A stretch of 64,000 nucleotides of DNA. Origin: Lachnospiraceae bacterium UBA7143. Lineage in GTDB: Bacteria > Bacillota > Clostridia > Lachnospirales > Lachnospiraceae. The notes under the pieces are model-generated. The model had not been told where the DNA came from, did not search any database, and worked only from the letters and a program-made list of their open reading frames with translations. The translations under genes were made by a program, and so were the position numbers. Positions 26,627 to 35,176 of the stretch are shown here, piece by piece. The DNA lies in the NCBI GenBank assembly GCA_002491905.1, contig DKWV01000056.1:1-64000 (forward strand), given 5' to 3'. Each line of letters begins with the position of its first letter. Within the stretch, counting starts at the first letter, position 1.

Positions 26627-27295
26627 TCACTCTTTAAAGATTCCTTCAAAATATTCCTTCACCTGAAACAGATCCTCAAACACCACCTCGCTCAAAGCCC
26701 GCATCTCCTCCGTCGCCGGCATCAGATCCGGCACCATGACAGGACGCATCCCCGCGCTGTGCGCCGAGCGTATACCGTTGTAGGAATCCTCTATTGCATA
26801 TGTATTTTCGGGCAGAGCGCCCATGCGCTCACAGGTCATCAGATAGATGTCCGGGGCCGGCTTACTGTTTTTTAGCAGGTCGCCGCCCACCACCACCTGA
26901 AAATAATCATAAAGCCCTGCCGCCTTCATCTCCCGCGTGACAACGGCAAGCCGGGTGGAGGAGGCCAGCCCCAGAGGAACCCTGCTTTCTGACAGATATT
27001 TCAACACTTCCACAGCTCCCGGTTTCACGGGAATTCCCTCTTTGCTCTCAATCTCATGGAACAGCACGGAACTTTCCTCACTGAATTTCTCATAGGGGAA
27101 ATCCTTTCCGTAATGCCCTGAGACAATCTCCTGCGTGCGAACCTTATTCGTCCCGATGCACTGCACGAACACCTCCCGTATCCCCGGGATTCCATGTCTT
27201 TCACCAACGCGTTCCCAGCAGTCCAAAACCAGCCTTTCCGTGTCAAAAATAGTGCCGTCCATGTCAAAAATCACCGAGATATCCGATTGCCGCAT
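26627..27295 (-). CDS. HAD family hydrolase (beta-phosphoglucomutase-like)
   Basis: A 222-residue HAD phosphatase or mutase. Motif I is IFDMDGTIFDTE (about residues 9-20), motif II is GLASSTR, motif III is around LKNSKPAPDIYL, and motif IV is AIEDSYNGIRSA. A helical cap lies after motif I. Members act on sugar phosphates or similar substrates. The ribosome site AAAGGAGG is clear. It lies 17 bases from each neighbour in the cluster with the two large exported proteins. Confidence 0.9.
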   Translation of the reverse strand: MRQSDISVIFDMDGTIFDTERLVLDCWERVGERHGIPGIREVFVQCIGTNKVRTQEIVSGHYGKDFPYEKFSEESSVLFHEIESKEGIPVKPGAVEVLKYLSESRVPLGLASSTRLAVVTREMKAAGLYDYFQVVVGGDLLKNSKPAPDIYLMTCERMGALPENTYAIEDSYNGIRSAHSAGMRPVMVPDLMPATEEMRALSEVVFEDLFQVKEYFEGIFKE

Positions 27296-27312
27296 ACGCG
27301 CCTCCTTTGTCC

Positions 27313-29853
27313 CTACTCTTTTCTGATATAGGCAATAAACTGGTTGCCGTTCTCCTCAAGCCACTCCGTAGAATCGTTCATCCCTCTCTTTTCCAGCGTC
27401 CCTGCCACCGGATCCATGACCACGATATTCAGCTCGTTAAAGCCTGTAATCAGCACCGCGTTGCCGTCCGCCAGTGTGGCCAGCACCGGAATGTCCTTAT
27501 TCACATAGTACAGAACCGCGTCAAGACTGCATCCTGACAGATCAAGCACCGTACAGTCCTGCAGATCGCTTTCCAGAATATCCATCACCGTGTCTCCCTG
27601 ATTCAGACGCCTCTGCGTGTTTCTGGAAATTCCTTCATATTTTAAAATCGTATTGAGGCAGACCGCCAGGGAACTCTCTGACTCCGTCACCTCATTCTCG
27701 GTAATCGCCATAATCTGGTTTCGCGTGCTTCTGGTTTCCCTGCGCCATACATAATCCCCGTCATCATCCACCACCACACCGGCCACGCGGTACGCCAGTT
27801 CTACCGCCCTTCCGGGATTGATATACAGGTTCTCTATGCCGTTCTTTCCATACACATAGAAATATTCCTCCGAGGAGCCATCCCCCAGCTCTCCCACGGA
27901 GCGGCTGCCCTCAAACAAAATCTCTTTCGGCGTCAGGTGCTTTAACCCCTTGGCATTTATCTCATCCTTAACCGTAATCTGACAGATGGTTTCATAGGTT
28001 TCCGTAACCACGAAACTCAACACATTATTGCCGCTCCTGACTTCCTCCGTATTCATAATCTGGTCATCCTGGGTAGGCACATAGCTTCCGCTCTCCTCAT
28101 CATACACAACCCTTGAAAGTGTGAGCTGGTTCTCCTCAATCTCGCTTTCCACCACAAAGACATTATCCTTTTGATATGTCTTAAGAACACTGCCATCGTC
28201 GCTCTGGATTTTCAGACAGTACATGGGGAAAGTCGTAATGCCTGTACTGTTTTCCCGGATATCCCGTTTTTTGGCAAGCCCGTAAATCAGGTCCTCTTCC
28301 ATAAAACCGACCACTGAGATATACTCATCAGCGCCTGCGCCGATCTTCGTCTGCATCTGTGTATTCAGATTCATCAGAATGAGATCGGTAGCCGCATAGA
28401 GATCGCTTCCCTCCTGCCAGACAAGCATTTTATTGGATTCAGACACATGATAACCTCCCTCTTTCAGCCCCGTCACCACCGTCTGGATCGAAAGCGTGCG
28501 GACATCCACCGCATACACGCTGCCATCCAGCATAAAATAGTAAATGCCTGTCCTGCTCAGATAGGAGAGTTCTTCAATATCCGTTTTCAAGAGCTCATAC
28601 GATTTGTCGTAGGGGATATACGTCATCTCCTCCACCGTATTCGTTATGCTGTTATAGGCATAGAGCGCCACACCCACGCAGCCCTCATGCCGTCCCCTGT
28701 TCATATATCCGTAGACCAGAAACAGGATATTCCCCGTCTCGTCCACCGTCAGCACCCGGATGTCATGCCTGTCGTAAGCGCTCCTTGCATCCATCAGTTC
28801 TTCCTTGTTGCCATAAAAGCTGAACAGCCTTGCCAGCTTGTTGTCCGTCACATTATAGCTGTAGAGCTTATCCGCCACTGTAAAGGCAAATACGTTGCCT
28901 CCGTCACTCTCCTTAAGCTCCACCTCTTCCCCTGTAATGCCCAGCACGATCTTGTCATTGATAAAGACGTCGGACTCCTCATCAAAAACCTGCTCCATCG
29001 TTCTTTCAAAGTCGAGCAGATACATTCGGTCCGGCGTGTAGCGGATTCTGTAAAATTCGTTTACCCGGAAGTATTCCGTTTCTTTGCCATCCTTAATGCT
29101 CACCAGATATTCCAGATTAAAAGAACCTGTCTGCTCCGCCAACTCCCTGATAATAATGCGCGGATCGTCCACCCTCCTCACCGGCAGATCGCCCCACGTC
29201 ACCTGGCTGAAGCTGGAATGGATCGTCACTTTGTGAAAAGTGGTGTTATCTCCCTCCGCATTGGATTCCAGATACTTTGTCAGCTCTGCCGCCGCTTCCT
29301 TATCGAAAGTGCGCTCGTGAAAGTCCATGATATAATCCAGCTTTTCCCGGACATGAAGTGACTCACTTAAAACAATTCTTGAATAATATCTGATCGGCGT
29401 ACCGTTTTCCGGGGTCACCAGAAAAACCAGCATATATTCCGTGTCATTTTCTATCAGGTCTTTCAGTGTGATGGAAAAGGATATCTCGTCCTCCTCTGTT
29501 TCATAATTTTCCACCTGGGTGCTCTCCACCAGCCGTTCTCCGTCAAGGCTTCTCACCTCGAAAGAAATAGTGTCAATGCCACGCCCATAGGTATTTATCC
29601 TTACATCTATCTTTCTGTCCTCACCAACAGGCTGGAGGTTGTCCCGCAGATAGGCGCACTTCATACTCTGGGCATAGCCATGCAGACTACCCACCCTGTA
29701 CGCGCCCACGTTCATGGACAGCACAGGGTAAGTCGCCTCCCCCATCTCGGTCGTCATATCCGTATTTCCCTGATTCATTACCCTGCTCAAAATCATCAGC
29801 GCAAGCGCAAAAATGCACCCCAGAAGCAGGCCCTTTATGATAGCTCTCTTCAT
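27313..29853 (-). CDS. Membrane-anchored exported protein with propeller-like middle and degenerate C39-peptidase-like C-terminus
   Basis: An 846-residue protein with one N-terminal membrane segment (about 6-24) and a large exterior part. The middle (about 300-560) has repeated beta-rich segments such as LARLFSFYGNKEEL and YAATDLILMNL that look like a beta-propeller. The last 120 residues resemble a C39 peptidase fold: Cys732 sits in AVCLNTILKYEG, and the strand where His should be reads DGNAVLITGF, with Asn798, before VVMDP (Asp814). With the His missing it is probably not an active protease. The product is otherwise unrecognised. It is encoded between a small unknown gene and a HAD gene. 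Confidence 0.65.
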   Translation of the reverse strand: MKRAIIKGLLLGCIFALALMILSRVMNQGNTDMTTEMGEATYPVLSMNVGAYRVGSLHGYAQSMKCAYLRDNLQPVGEDRKIDVRINTYGRGIDTISFEVRSLDGERLVESTQVENYETEEDEISFSITLKDLIENDTEYMLVFLVTPENGTPIRYYSRIVLSESLHVREKLDYIMDFHERTFDKEAAAELTKYLESNAEGDNTTFHKVTIHSSFSQVTWGDLPVRRVDDPRIIIRELAEQTGSFNLEYLVSIKDGKETEYFRVNEFYRIRYTPDRMYLLDFERTMEQVFDEESDVFINDKIVLGITGEEVELKESDGGNVFAFTVADKLYSYNVTDNKLARLFSFYGNKEELMDARSAYDRHDIRVLTVDETGNILFLVYGYMNRGRHEGCVGVALYAYNSITNTVEEMTYIPYDKSYELLKTDIEELSYLSRTGIYYFMLDGSVYAVDVRTLSIQTVVTGLKEGGYHVSESNKMLVWQEGSDLYAATDLILMNLNTQMQTKIGAGADEYISVVGFMEEDLIYGLAKKRDIRENSTGITTFPMYCLKIQSDDGSVLKTYQKDNVFVVESEIEENQLTLSRVVYDEESGSYVPTQDDQIMNTEEVRSGNNVLSFVVTETYETICQITVKDEINAKGLKHLTPKEILFEGSRSVGELGDGSSEEYFYVYGKNGIENLYINPGRAVELAYRVAGVVVDDDGDYVWRRETRSTRNQIMAITENEVTESESSLAVCLNTILKYEGISRNTQRRLNQGDTVMDILESDLQDCTVLDLSGCSLDAVLYYVNKDIPVLATLADGNAVLITGFNELNIVVMDPVAGTLEKRGMNDSTEWLEENGNQFIAYIRKE

Positions 29854-29871
29854 GTATTTTCAATTCCCCTG

Positions 29872-30255
29872 TCAAAACTTTAAAATGCCGTTCTGATTCA
29901 TATGGCGCTTCTTATAAATCTCATAGCAAAGGAGCACCTGAATAAACTCCGCAGTCTGATCCCAGTCCTGTTCCTTCCCGGGCACTGACTCCGCGTTCCC
30001 TTCTTGTTTTAATTTATCCAAAACGACCTGTGTCAGCCGGTAAATCTGCCACCTGTCAGGATACTCGTCATAAATCATACTGCCTTCATAGTCTAACCGA
30101 TCCAGAATCCCTGCAATCACCTTCTGATATTTCTTCGCCTCCATCGGATACATTTCCTGCAGATATTCCAGATCCCGTGTCACCGTATCCTGCTCCTGAT
30201 AAAAGAGCGGCATCGGATAAGCCATGTAAAACGGTAAAATTCTCGATTGTCTCAT
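29872..30255 (-). CDS. Conserved-looking hypothetical protein
   Basis: A 127-residue soluble, mostly helical protein with no signal peptide. It is rich in Tyr, Gln and Met at the start (FYMAYPMPLFYQEQD). I do not recognise a domain. It is the first gene of the cluster 30255-21306 with gaps of 17-18 bases, so it is probably needed with the exported proteins. Its length and tight spacing support a real gene. Confidence 0.7.
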   Translation of the reverse strand: MRQSRILPFYMAYPMPLFYQEQDTVTRDLEYLQEMYPMEAKKYQKVIAGILDRLDYEGSMIYDEYPDRWQIYRLTQVVLDKLKQEGNAESVPGKEQDWDQTAEFIQVLLCYEIYKKRHMNQNGILKF

Positions 30256-30318
30256 ACACTCACCATGATAATCAGTCGCTTTATTTTATCATATGGCGAG
30301 GCGTCCGAAATGTGAAAA

Positions 30319-32292
30319 TCACTGTCGGCGCTTCAGTCTAAAGCTGCCCACAAGGTGTTTGAGCATCTCCGCCTGCCCGGACAGCTCCTGGCTGGTAGCG
30401 GCGCTTTCCTGCGCAGTAGCAGAATTATTCTGTACGACGCCGGATATCTGTTCAATCCCTGTTGCAACCTGTTCGATTGCATCCGTCTGGTCCTCCACGG
30501 CTTTCGCCACCTGCTCCATCTGCTCCACCGCCTGACTGGCAAGTTCCACCGCCGTAGTCACCGAGCCGGTCACTTTTTCCACAACCTGACTGCCATCTTC
30601 CACTGCCTTCACAGAACGTCCGATCAGCTCCTGTGTCGCTTTCGCCGCCTGATCTGACCTGATCGCCAGATTTCTTACTTCTTCCGCCACCACGGCAAAA
30701 CCTTTTCCGCTCTCCCCTGCGCGGGCAGCTTCTACCGAAGCATTGATTGCCAGAATATTGGTCTGGAAAGCAATATTTTCAATGGTGTCTATGATGCGGC
30801 TGATCTCGCCTGAAGATTCCGTGATTTGACTCATAGCCTGATTCAGGTTGTCAATGTACTCACCGCTCTCCTGAAGCTTTCCGCCCGCCACGTTCACTAC
30901 ATCTTTTGCCTGCCCTGTAAGCTGCGCAATTTCCTTTGCCTCTGCACTCATGTCAGAGATGGTGCCGGAAAGTTCCTCAACCGCTTCCGTCTGCTCCAGC
31001 GCTCCCTGGGACAGAACAGAGGCAGTGGAAGCCACCTGTTCAGAACCTGTTGAAACCCTGTTGGATGCGGAGATAATACCCGCCATAGTACTGTTTAGTT
31101 TTTCACTGATGACGCGCAGGGACTCCCACAAAACAGCAAAATCCCCAGGGTAACACTGTTCGGAGACCTCCCGGCTTAAGTCTCCGTCCGCTATCGCGCC
31201 AAGAACACCCTCCATCTCATGTACAATTTCACCGAAGTCTTTCACCAGCTGCGCGGTCGAGTCCGCCAGTGTCCTTGTCTCGTCCCTGCCCTTTACCTGC
31301 GGGATCGGGCTCTTCAGATCTCCCTGCGACAAAGTCAAAAGACGGTTGGCGCATTTCACGACAGGAGCGGCGATAGAATGACTGACTTTCAACGAAATAA
31401 CAATCACTATAATACATACAGCCACACAGATTATAATTTGAAGAAGATTCCCGTAATCCGCGGGGCGCATAAATTCATCCTCGTCGATTGTCACCGCGAT
31501 GGACCATCCGTCCGTACCCGAAATAGGAGCATAGCTCTGGATATTGTTAGACTGATCTTCCGCATAATAGAACCGCTCCACACCGACTTCTCCCGCCACC
31601 ATTCTTCTCTCGATAGCCGCCACCGTCTGCAGACCCTCATTGCCGGGATCGGCTGCCGCCTGCTGCATGACATTTTCCCGGCTCATCACCGACTCCTGAT
31701 CCACATAGGCAATGGTGGTGCCATCCTTGTCCAGAATATAAGCCTCTCCTTCCTCGCCGATCTGCAATCCGTCGATAATCGACTGTAAAATATAGGTATC
31801 ACACTGAAAATAGAGCACGCCCTTCACAACATCGCCATCCCGGACCGGCGCGGCAACCATCAGGTAGATATCACTGCCGTCTATGTAAGGCGTAGACATA
31901 TAGCTGCTTCCCTGAATGGCCGCCTGAAAGAAAGGCTCTCCTGAAATATCCACCTCATGGGCCGCATCATATCCGTTCGTATCGGCCATTCCTCCCATAC
32001 GCATATGGTATGCATCCGCTTTTGTCTGAATAAAGGCCTGCTTTTCCTCCGCAGGGATACTTTCATCCACAAGAATCGGATTAGATGCCATTTCCGAAAT
32101 GGTCAGCGTATATGTGGAAATCATATTTTCCGCCGCAAGAGCAGCAAGCTCTGCCGTCTCCAAAAGATTTTTCTCAAGTGCGGAAGTCGTGGAATATCTG
32201 GTCACCAATGTTCCCATAGTTCCGGCAATCAGGGAAACACAGATTGTCGCCAGCACCACCATGACAATAATTTTCGTCTGTATTTTTTTCAT
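30319..32292 (-). CDS. Methyl-accepting chemotaxis protein
   Basis: A 657-residue chemoreceptor. It has an N-terminal membrane segment (about 8-28), a dCache-type extracellular sensor (about 35-275) with VDISGEPFFQAAIQG and GVLYFQCDTY, a second membrane segment (about 285-305), HAMP, and a cytoplasmic signalling domain. The hairpin tip is IENIAFQTNILAINASVEAARAGESGKGFAVVAEEVR. It signals to CheA/CheW; no flagellar or che genes are in the window. The ligand is unknown. Confidence 0.95.
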   Translation of the reverse strand: MKKIQTKIIVMVVLATICVSLIAGTMGTLVTRYSTTSALEKNLLETAELAALAAENMISTYTLTISEMASNPILVDESIPAEEKQAFIQTKADAYHMRMGGMADTNGYDAAHEVDISGEPFFQAAIQGSSYMSTPYIDGSDIYLMVAAPVRDGDVVKGVLYFQCDTYILQSIIDGLQIGEEGEAYILDKDGTTIAYVDQESVMSRENVMQQAAADPGNEGLQTVAAIERRMVAGEVGVERFYYAEDQSNNIQSYAPISGTDGWSIAVTIDEDEFMRPADYGNLLQIIICVAVCIIVIVISLKVSHSIAAPVVKCANRLLTLSQGDLKSPIPQVKGRDETRTLADSTAQLVKDFGEIVHEMEGVLGAIADGDLSREVSEQCYPGDFAVLWESLRVISEKLNSTMAGIISASNRVSTGSEQVASTASVLSQGALEQTEAVEELSGTISDMSAEAKEIAQLTGQAKDVVNVAGGKLQESGEYIDNLNQAMSQITESSGEISRIIDTIENIAFQTNILAINASVEAARAGESGKGFAVVAEEVRNLAIRSDQAAKATQELIGRSVKAVEDGSQVVEKVTGSVTTAVELASQAVEQMEQVAKAVEDQTDAIEQVATGIEQISGVVQNNSATAQESAATSQELSGQAEMLKHLVGSFRLKRRQ

Positions 32293-32340
32293 CGCCTCGG
32301 TTCCGGGCCTGTCGCATCCTAAGCCCGCTCCTCCCCTTTC

Positions 32341-32372
32341 ATTCGTTCCTGTGCATAAGCAGGGGAACGAAT
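32341..32372. repeat. Inverted repeat after the atp operon
   Basis: ATTCGTTCC and GGAACGAAT form a nine-base stem around a GC-containing inner stem. It lies downstream of the atpC stop on the minus strand. A T-run is lacking, so a terminator role is uncertain. Confidence 0.45.
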
Positions 32373-32400
32373 CTCTCCATCCCCCTGTCCTAAAATACCG

Positions 32401-32811
32401 CTATTTGTGCACTGTCTCTATCCTCGCCACAGCTCTCTTTAAGGACATCTCCGCCCTTCGCAAATCCGTTCCCGGCGCATGTTCCCTGATACGCTCCTCG
32501 GCGCGGGATTTGGATTCCTCCGCACGCTCCACGTCAATCTCTTCGGGCCATTCTATAATCTCGGCAAGCACCGTGACCTGATCCGGCAGGACCTCGGCAA
32601 ACCCCGCATGCAGAGCCGCCTCTGACACTTCCTGGTCCTTCGTGATCGTGAGGATTCCGGGCGCGATAATCATTGTCATCGGGATATGTTCCTTATATAT
32701 GCCGACCTCGCCCTCGACCGTGTTAAACTCCACCATAGACACCTCGTCCTCGAAGAAGACTCTGTCCGGTGTGATGATCTTTAAAGTAAAATTTCTGCTA
32801 TCCTCAGCCAT
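32401..32811 (-). CDS. atpC: F-type ATP synthase epsilon subunit
   Basis: A 136-residue epsilon subunit. It has an N-terminal beta-sandwich (FTLKIITPDRVFFEDEV) and a C-terminal helical hairpin rich in Glu and Arg. It is part of the central stalk with gamma and inhibits ATP hydrolysis in many bacteria. It is last in the atp operon, 12 bases after atpD, with AAAGAGG upstream of the ATG. Confidence 0.96.
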   Translation of the reverse strand: MAEDSRNFTLKIITPDRVFFEDEVSMVEFNTVEGEVGIYKEHIPMTMIIAPGILTITKDQEVSEAALHAGFAEVLPDQVTVLAEIIEWPEEIDVERAEESKSRAEERIREHAPGTDLRRAEMSLKRAVARIETVHK

Positions 32812-32823
32812 ATATTTACCTCT

Positions 32824-34230
32824 TTACTTTTTCATGCGGTCAACCACATCGTCGATGCTTCCCGCATTCAGGAAATAGCTTTCCGGGATGTCGTCGTGTT
32901 TGCCGTCCAGAATCTCCTTGAAGCCGCGGATGGTTTCGGAAATCGGCACATACTTGCCGTTCATTCCGGTAAACTGCTCCGCCACGTGGAAAGGCTGGGA
33001 GAGGAATCTCTGTATTCTTCTTGCGCGGGCAACCACAAGCTTATCCTCCTCGGAAAGTTCGTCCATACCGAGGATGGCGATGATATCCTGCAGCTCCTTA
33101 TACTTCTGCAGAATCTCCTGCACGCCTCTGGCCACCTGGTAATGCTCCTCCCCGACAATTCTGGGATCCAGGATTCTGGAGGAGGATTCAAGCGGGTCAA
33201 CCGCCGGATAAATACCTAACTCCACAATGGAGCGCGAAAGCGTTGTGGTTGCATCCAGATGCGCGAACGTCGTTGCCGGAGCCGGGTCAGTCAGGTCATC
33301 CGCAGGCACATACACCGCCTGAACGGATGTGATGGAACCGCTCTTCGTGGAAGTGATACGCTCCTGCAAAGCGCCCATCTCCGTCTGCAGCGTAGGCTGG
33401 TAACCCACGGCGGAAGGCATACGGCCCAACAACGCGGACACCTCGGAACCTGCCTGTGTAAAGCGGAAAATATTATCAATGAAAAGCAGCACGTCCTTGC
33501 CGCCCTTGTCACGGAAGTACTCCGCCATCGTAAGTCCTGTCAGACCCACTCTCATTCTTGCCCCGGGCGGCTCGTTCATCTGTCCGAACACCATCGTCGT
33601 CTTGTCGATAACGCCCGATTCCTCCATCTCGTGATAGAGATCATTACCCTCTCTGGTACGCTCGCCCACACCGGTAAATACGGAGTAGCCGCTGTGCTCT
33701 GTCGCAATATTGCGGATCAGTTCCTGAATCAGCACCGTCTTGCCTACACCTGCACCGCCGAACAGTCCGATCTTACCGCCCTTCTGGTAAGGGCAGAGCA
33801 GGTCAACGACCTTGATACCCGTCTCCAGAAGCTCCTGCGCCGTGGACTGTTCCTCGAATGTCGGAGCCTGCCTGTGGATAGGCTCATATTCCACATCCGT
33901 GGGGGCGGGCTTATTGTCGATCGGTTCTCCCAGAACGTTAAAGATACGTCCCAGCGTATTTTCTCCGACAGGAACCGTGATGGGAGCGCCTGTTGCAATC
34001 GCATCCATACCTCTCACAAGTCCATCTGTAGGACCCATAGAGATACATCTGACGGTATCGTCACCCAGATGCTGTGCAACCTCCACAGTCAGCTCTCCGC
34101 CGTCCTTAAGCGGGATTCTGATTGCGTCATTAATCTCCGGCAGGCTGCCTGTCGAAAATTTAATGTCAAGCACGGCACCGATGATCTGAGTGATCTTTCC
34201 AAGATTTTCACTTGTTTTTCCTTCTGCCAT
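32824..34230 (-). CDS. atpD: F-type ATP synthase beta subunit
   Basis: A 468-residue catalytic subunit. Walker A is GGAGVGKT (about residues 158-165) and Walker B ends in LLFID. It also has the conserved GERTREG and the ALLGRMPSAVGYQPTL loop. Alternating with alpha in the hexamer, it synthesises or hydrolyses ATP. The length is usual. It is encoded 58 bases after atpG. Confidence 0.98.
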   Translation of the reverse strand: MAEGKTSENLGKITQIIGAVLDIKFSTGSLPEINDAIRIPLKDGGELTVEVAQHLGDDTVRCISMGPTDGLVRGMDAIATGAPITVPVGENTLGRIFNVLGEPIDNKPAPTDVEYEPIHRQAPTFEEQSTAQELLETGIKVVDLLCPYQKGGKIGLFGGAGVGKTVLIQELIRNIATEHSGYSVFTGVGERTREGNDLYHEMEESGVIDKTTMVFGQMNEPPGARMRVGLTGLTMAEYFRDKGGKDVLLFIDNIFRFTQAGSEVSALLGRMPSAVGYQPTLQTEMGALQERITSTKSGSITSVQAVYVPADDLTDPAPATTFAHLDATTTLSRSIVELGIYPAVDPLESSSRILDPRIVGEEHYQVARGVQEILQKYKELQDIIAILGMDELSEEDKLVVARARRIQRFLSQPFHVAEQFTGMNGKYVPISETIRGFKEILDGKHDDIPESYFLNAGSIDDVVDRMKK

Positions 34231-34288
34231 CTCTTTTTCCTTTCACTCGTGTTAATTTTCTGTTCAGCCCACTCTGGCTGAACCGGTA

Positions 34289-35155
34289 TTACGAAATCGC
34301 ATTCGCACCTGCGATAATTTCTGTTAACTCCTGCGTAATAGATCCCTGACGCGCTCTGTTATACATCAGCGATAAGTGATCTATCATTTCCTCAGCATTG
34401 CTCGTTGCGGAATCCATCGCCTGCATTCTCGCACCGTTTTCACTCGCAACCGCTTCTACCAGACCACCGTAAATCAGGCTGGTGACATATTTCGGAATGA
34501 TCATGTTCAGCGCTTCGTCGTCCTCCGGCTCGAAGTTCATCAGCGCCTTGCTGCCTGTGCCCTGCGTCTCCTCCGAAGCATTCTGCACCGGTTCCACGGG
34601 AAGAAGTTTAAGAAGTGTCGGCACATGAACCACCGTATTCTTAAATCCCGTATAGGCGAGATAAATCTCACCGATCTCCCCCGCAGCAAAGGAGGCAAGT
34701 AGCCTCTCGCACAGGGCCATCGCGTCCACATAGGACGGTTCCTCGATAATGTCGGAATCCTCCTCCACGATCTCATAACCGCCTCGGTTCAGGGCGTCTC
34801 TGCCCTTCTTGCCAATAGCGTAGATCCGCAGATCTTCCTTCTTAAAATCGCCCTTTGTGATCAGTTTCACAATATTCGAATTGTAACCGCCCGCAAGCCC
34901 CCTGTTGGAGGTAATCACGACCACGGCCTTCTTCTGCGACTCCCCCGCCGTCAGATAGGGGTGATTTAAGTTGCCGGTCTTAGCCAGCATGGAAGTCACC
35001 GTCTCATACATGCAGTTAAAATATGCCTTTGACTGTTCTGCGCGCTGTTTCGCCCTCTGCAGTTTAACGGTAGAAACGAGTTTCATAGCCTTGGTAATCT
35101 GCTGTGTACTCTGAATACTGCCTTTGCGCCTTTTAATGTCTCTCATTGAGGCCAT
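34289..35155 (-). CDS. atpG: F-type ATP synthase gamma subunit
   Basis: A 288-residue rotor shaft protein. It has the N-terminal helix MASMRDIKRRKGSIQSTQQITKAMK and the C-terminal helix with MDSATSNAEEMIDHLSLMYNRARQ, which together form the coiled coil inside the alpha/beta ring. The usual length and position between atpA and atpD support the call. Confidence 0.97.
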   Translation of the reverse strand: MASMRDIKRRKGSIQSTQQITKAMKLVSTVKLQRAKQRAEQSKAYFNCMYETVTSMLAKTGNLNHPYLTAGESQKKAVVVITSNRGLAGGYNSNIVKLITKGDFKKEDLRIYAIGKKGRDALNRGGYEIVEEDSDIIEEPSYVDAMALCERLLASFAAGEIGEIYLAYTGFKNTVVHVPTLLKLLPVEPVQNASEETQGTGSKALMNFEPEDDEALNMIIPKYVTSLIYGGLVEAVASENGARMQAMDSATSNAEEMIDHLSLMYNRARQGSITQELTEIIAGANAIS

Positions 35156-35176
35156 AGCGTCACACCCTTTCTACGC

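Noticed and set aside
28447..29361. Plus-strand frame of 304 codons
   Set aside because: It is antisense to the 846-residue gene and has no ribosome site; composition is typical of a shadow frame.
33259..34281. Plus-strand frame of 340 codons
   Set aside because: It is antisense to atpD, with no family resemblance and a composition rich in His and Arg typical of shadow frames.
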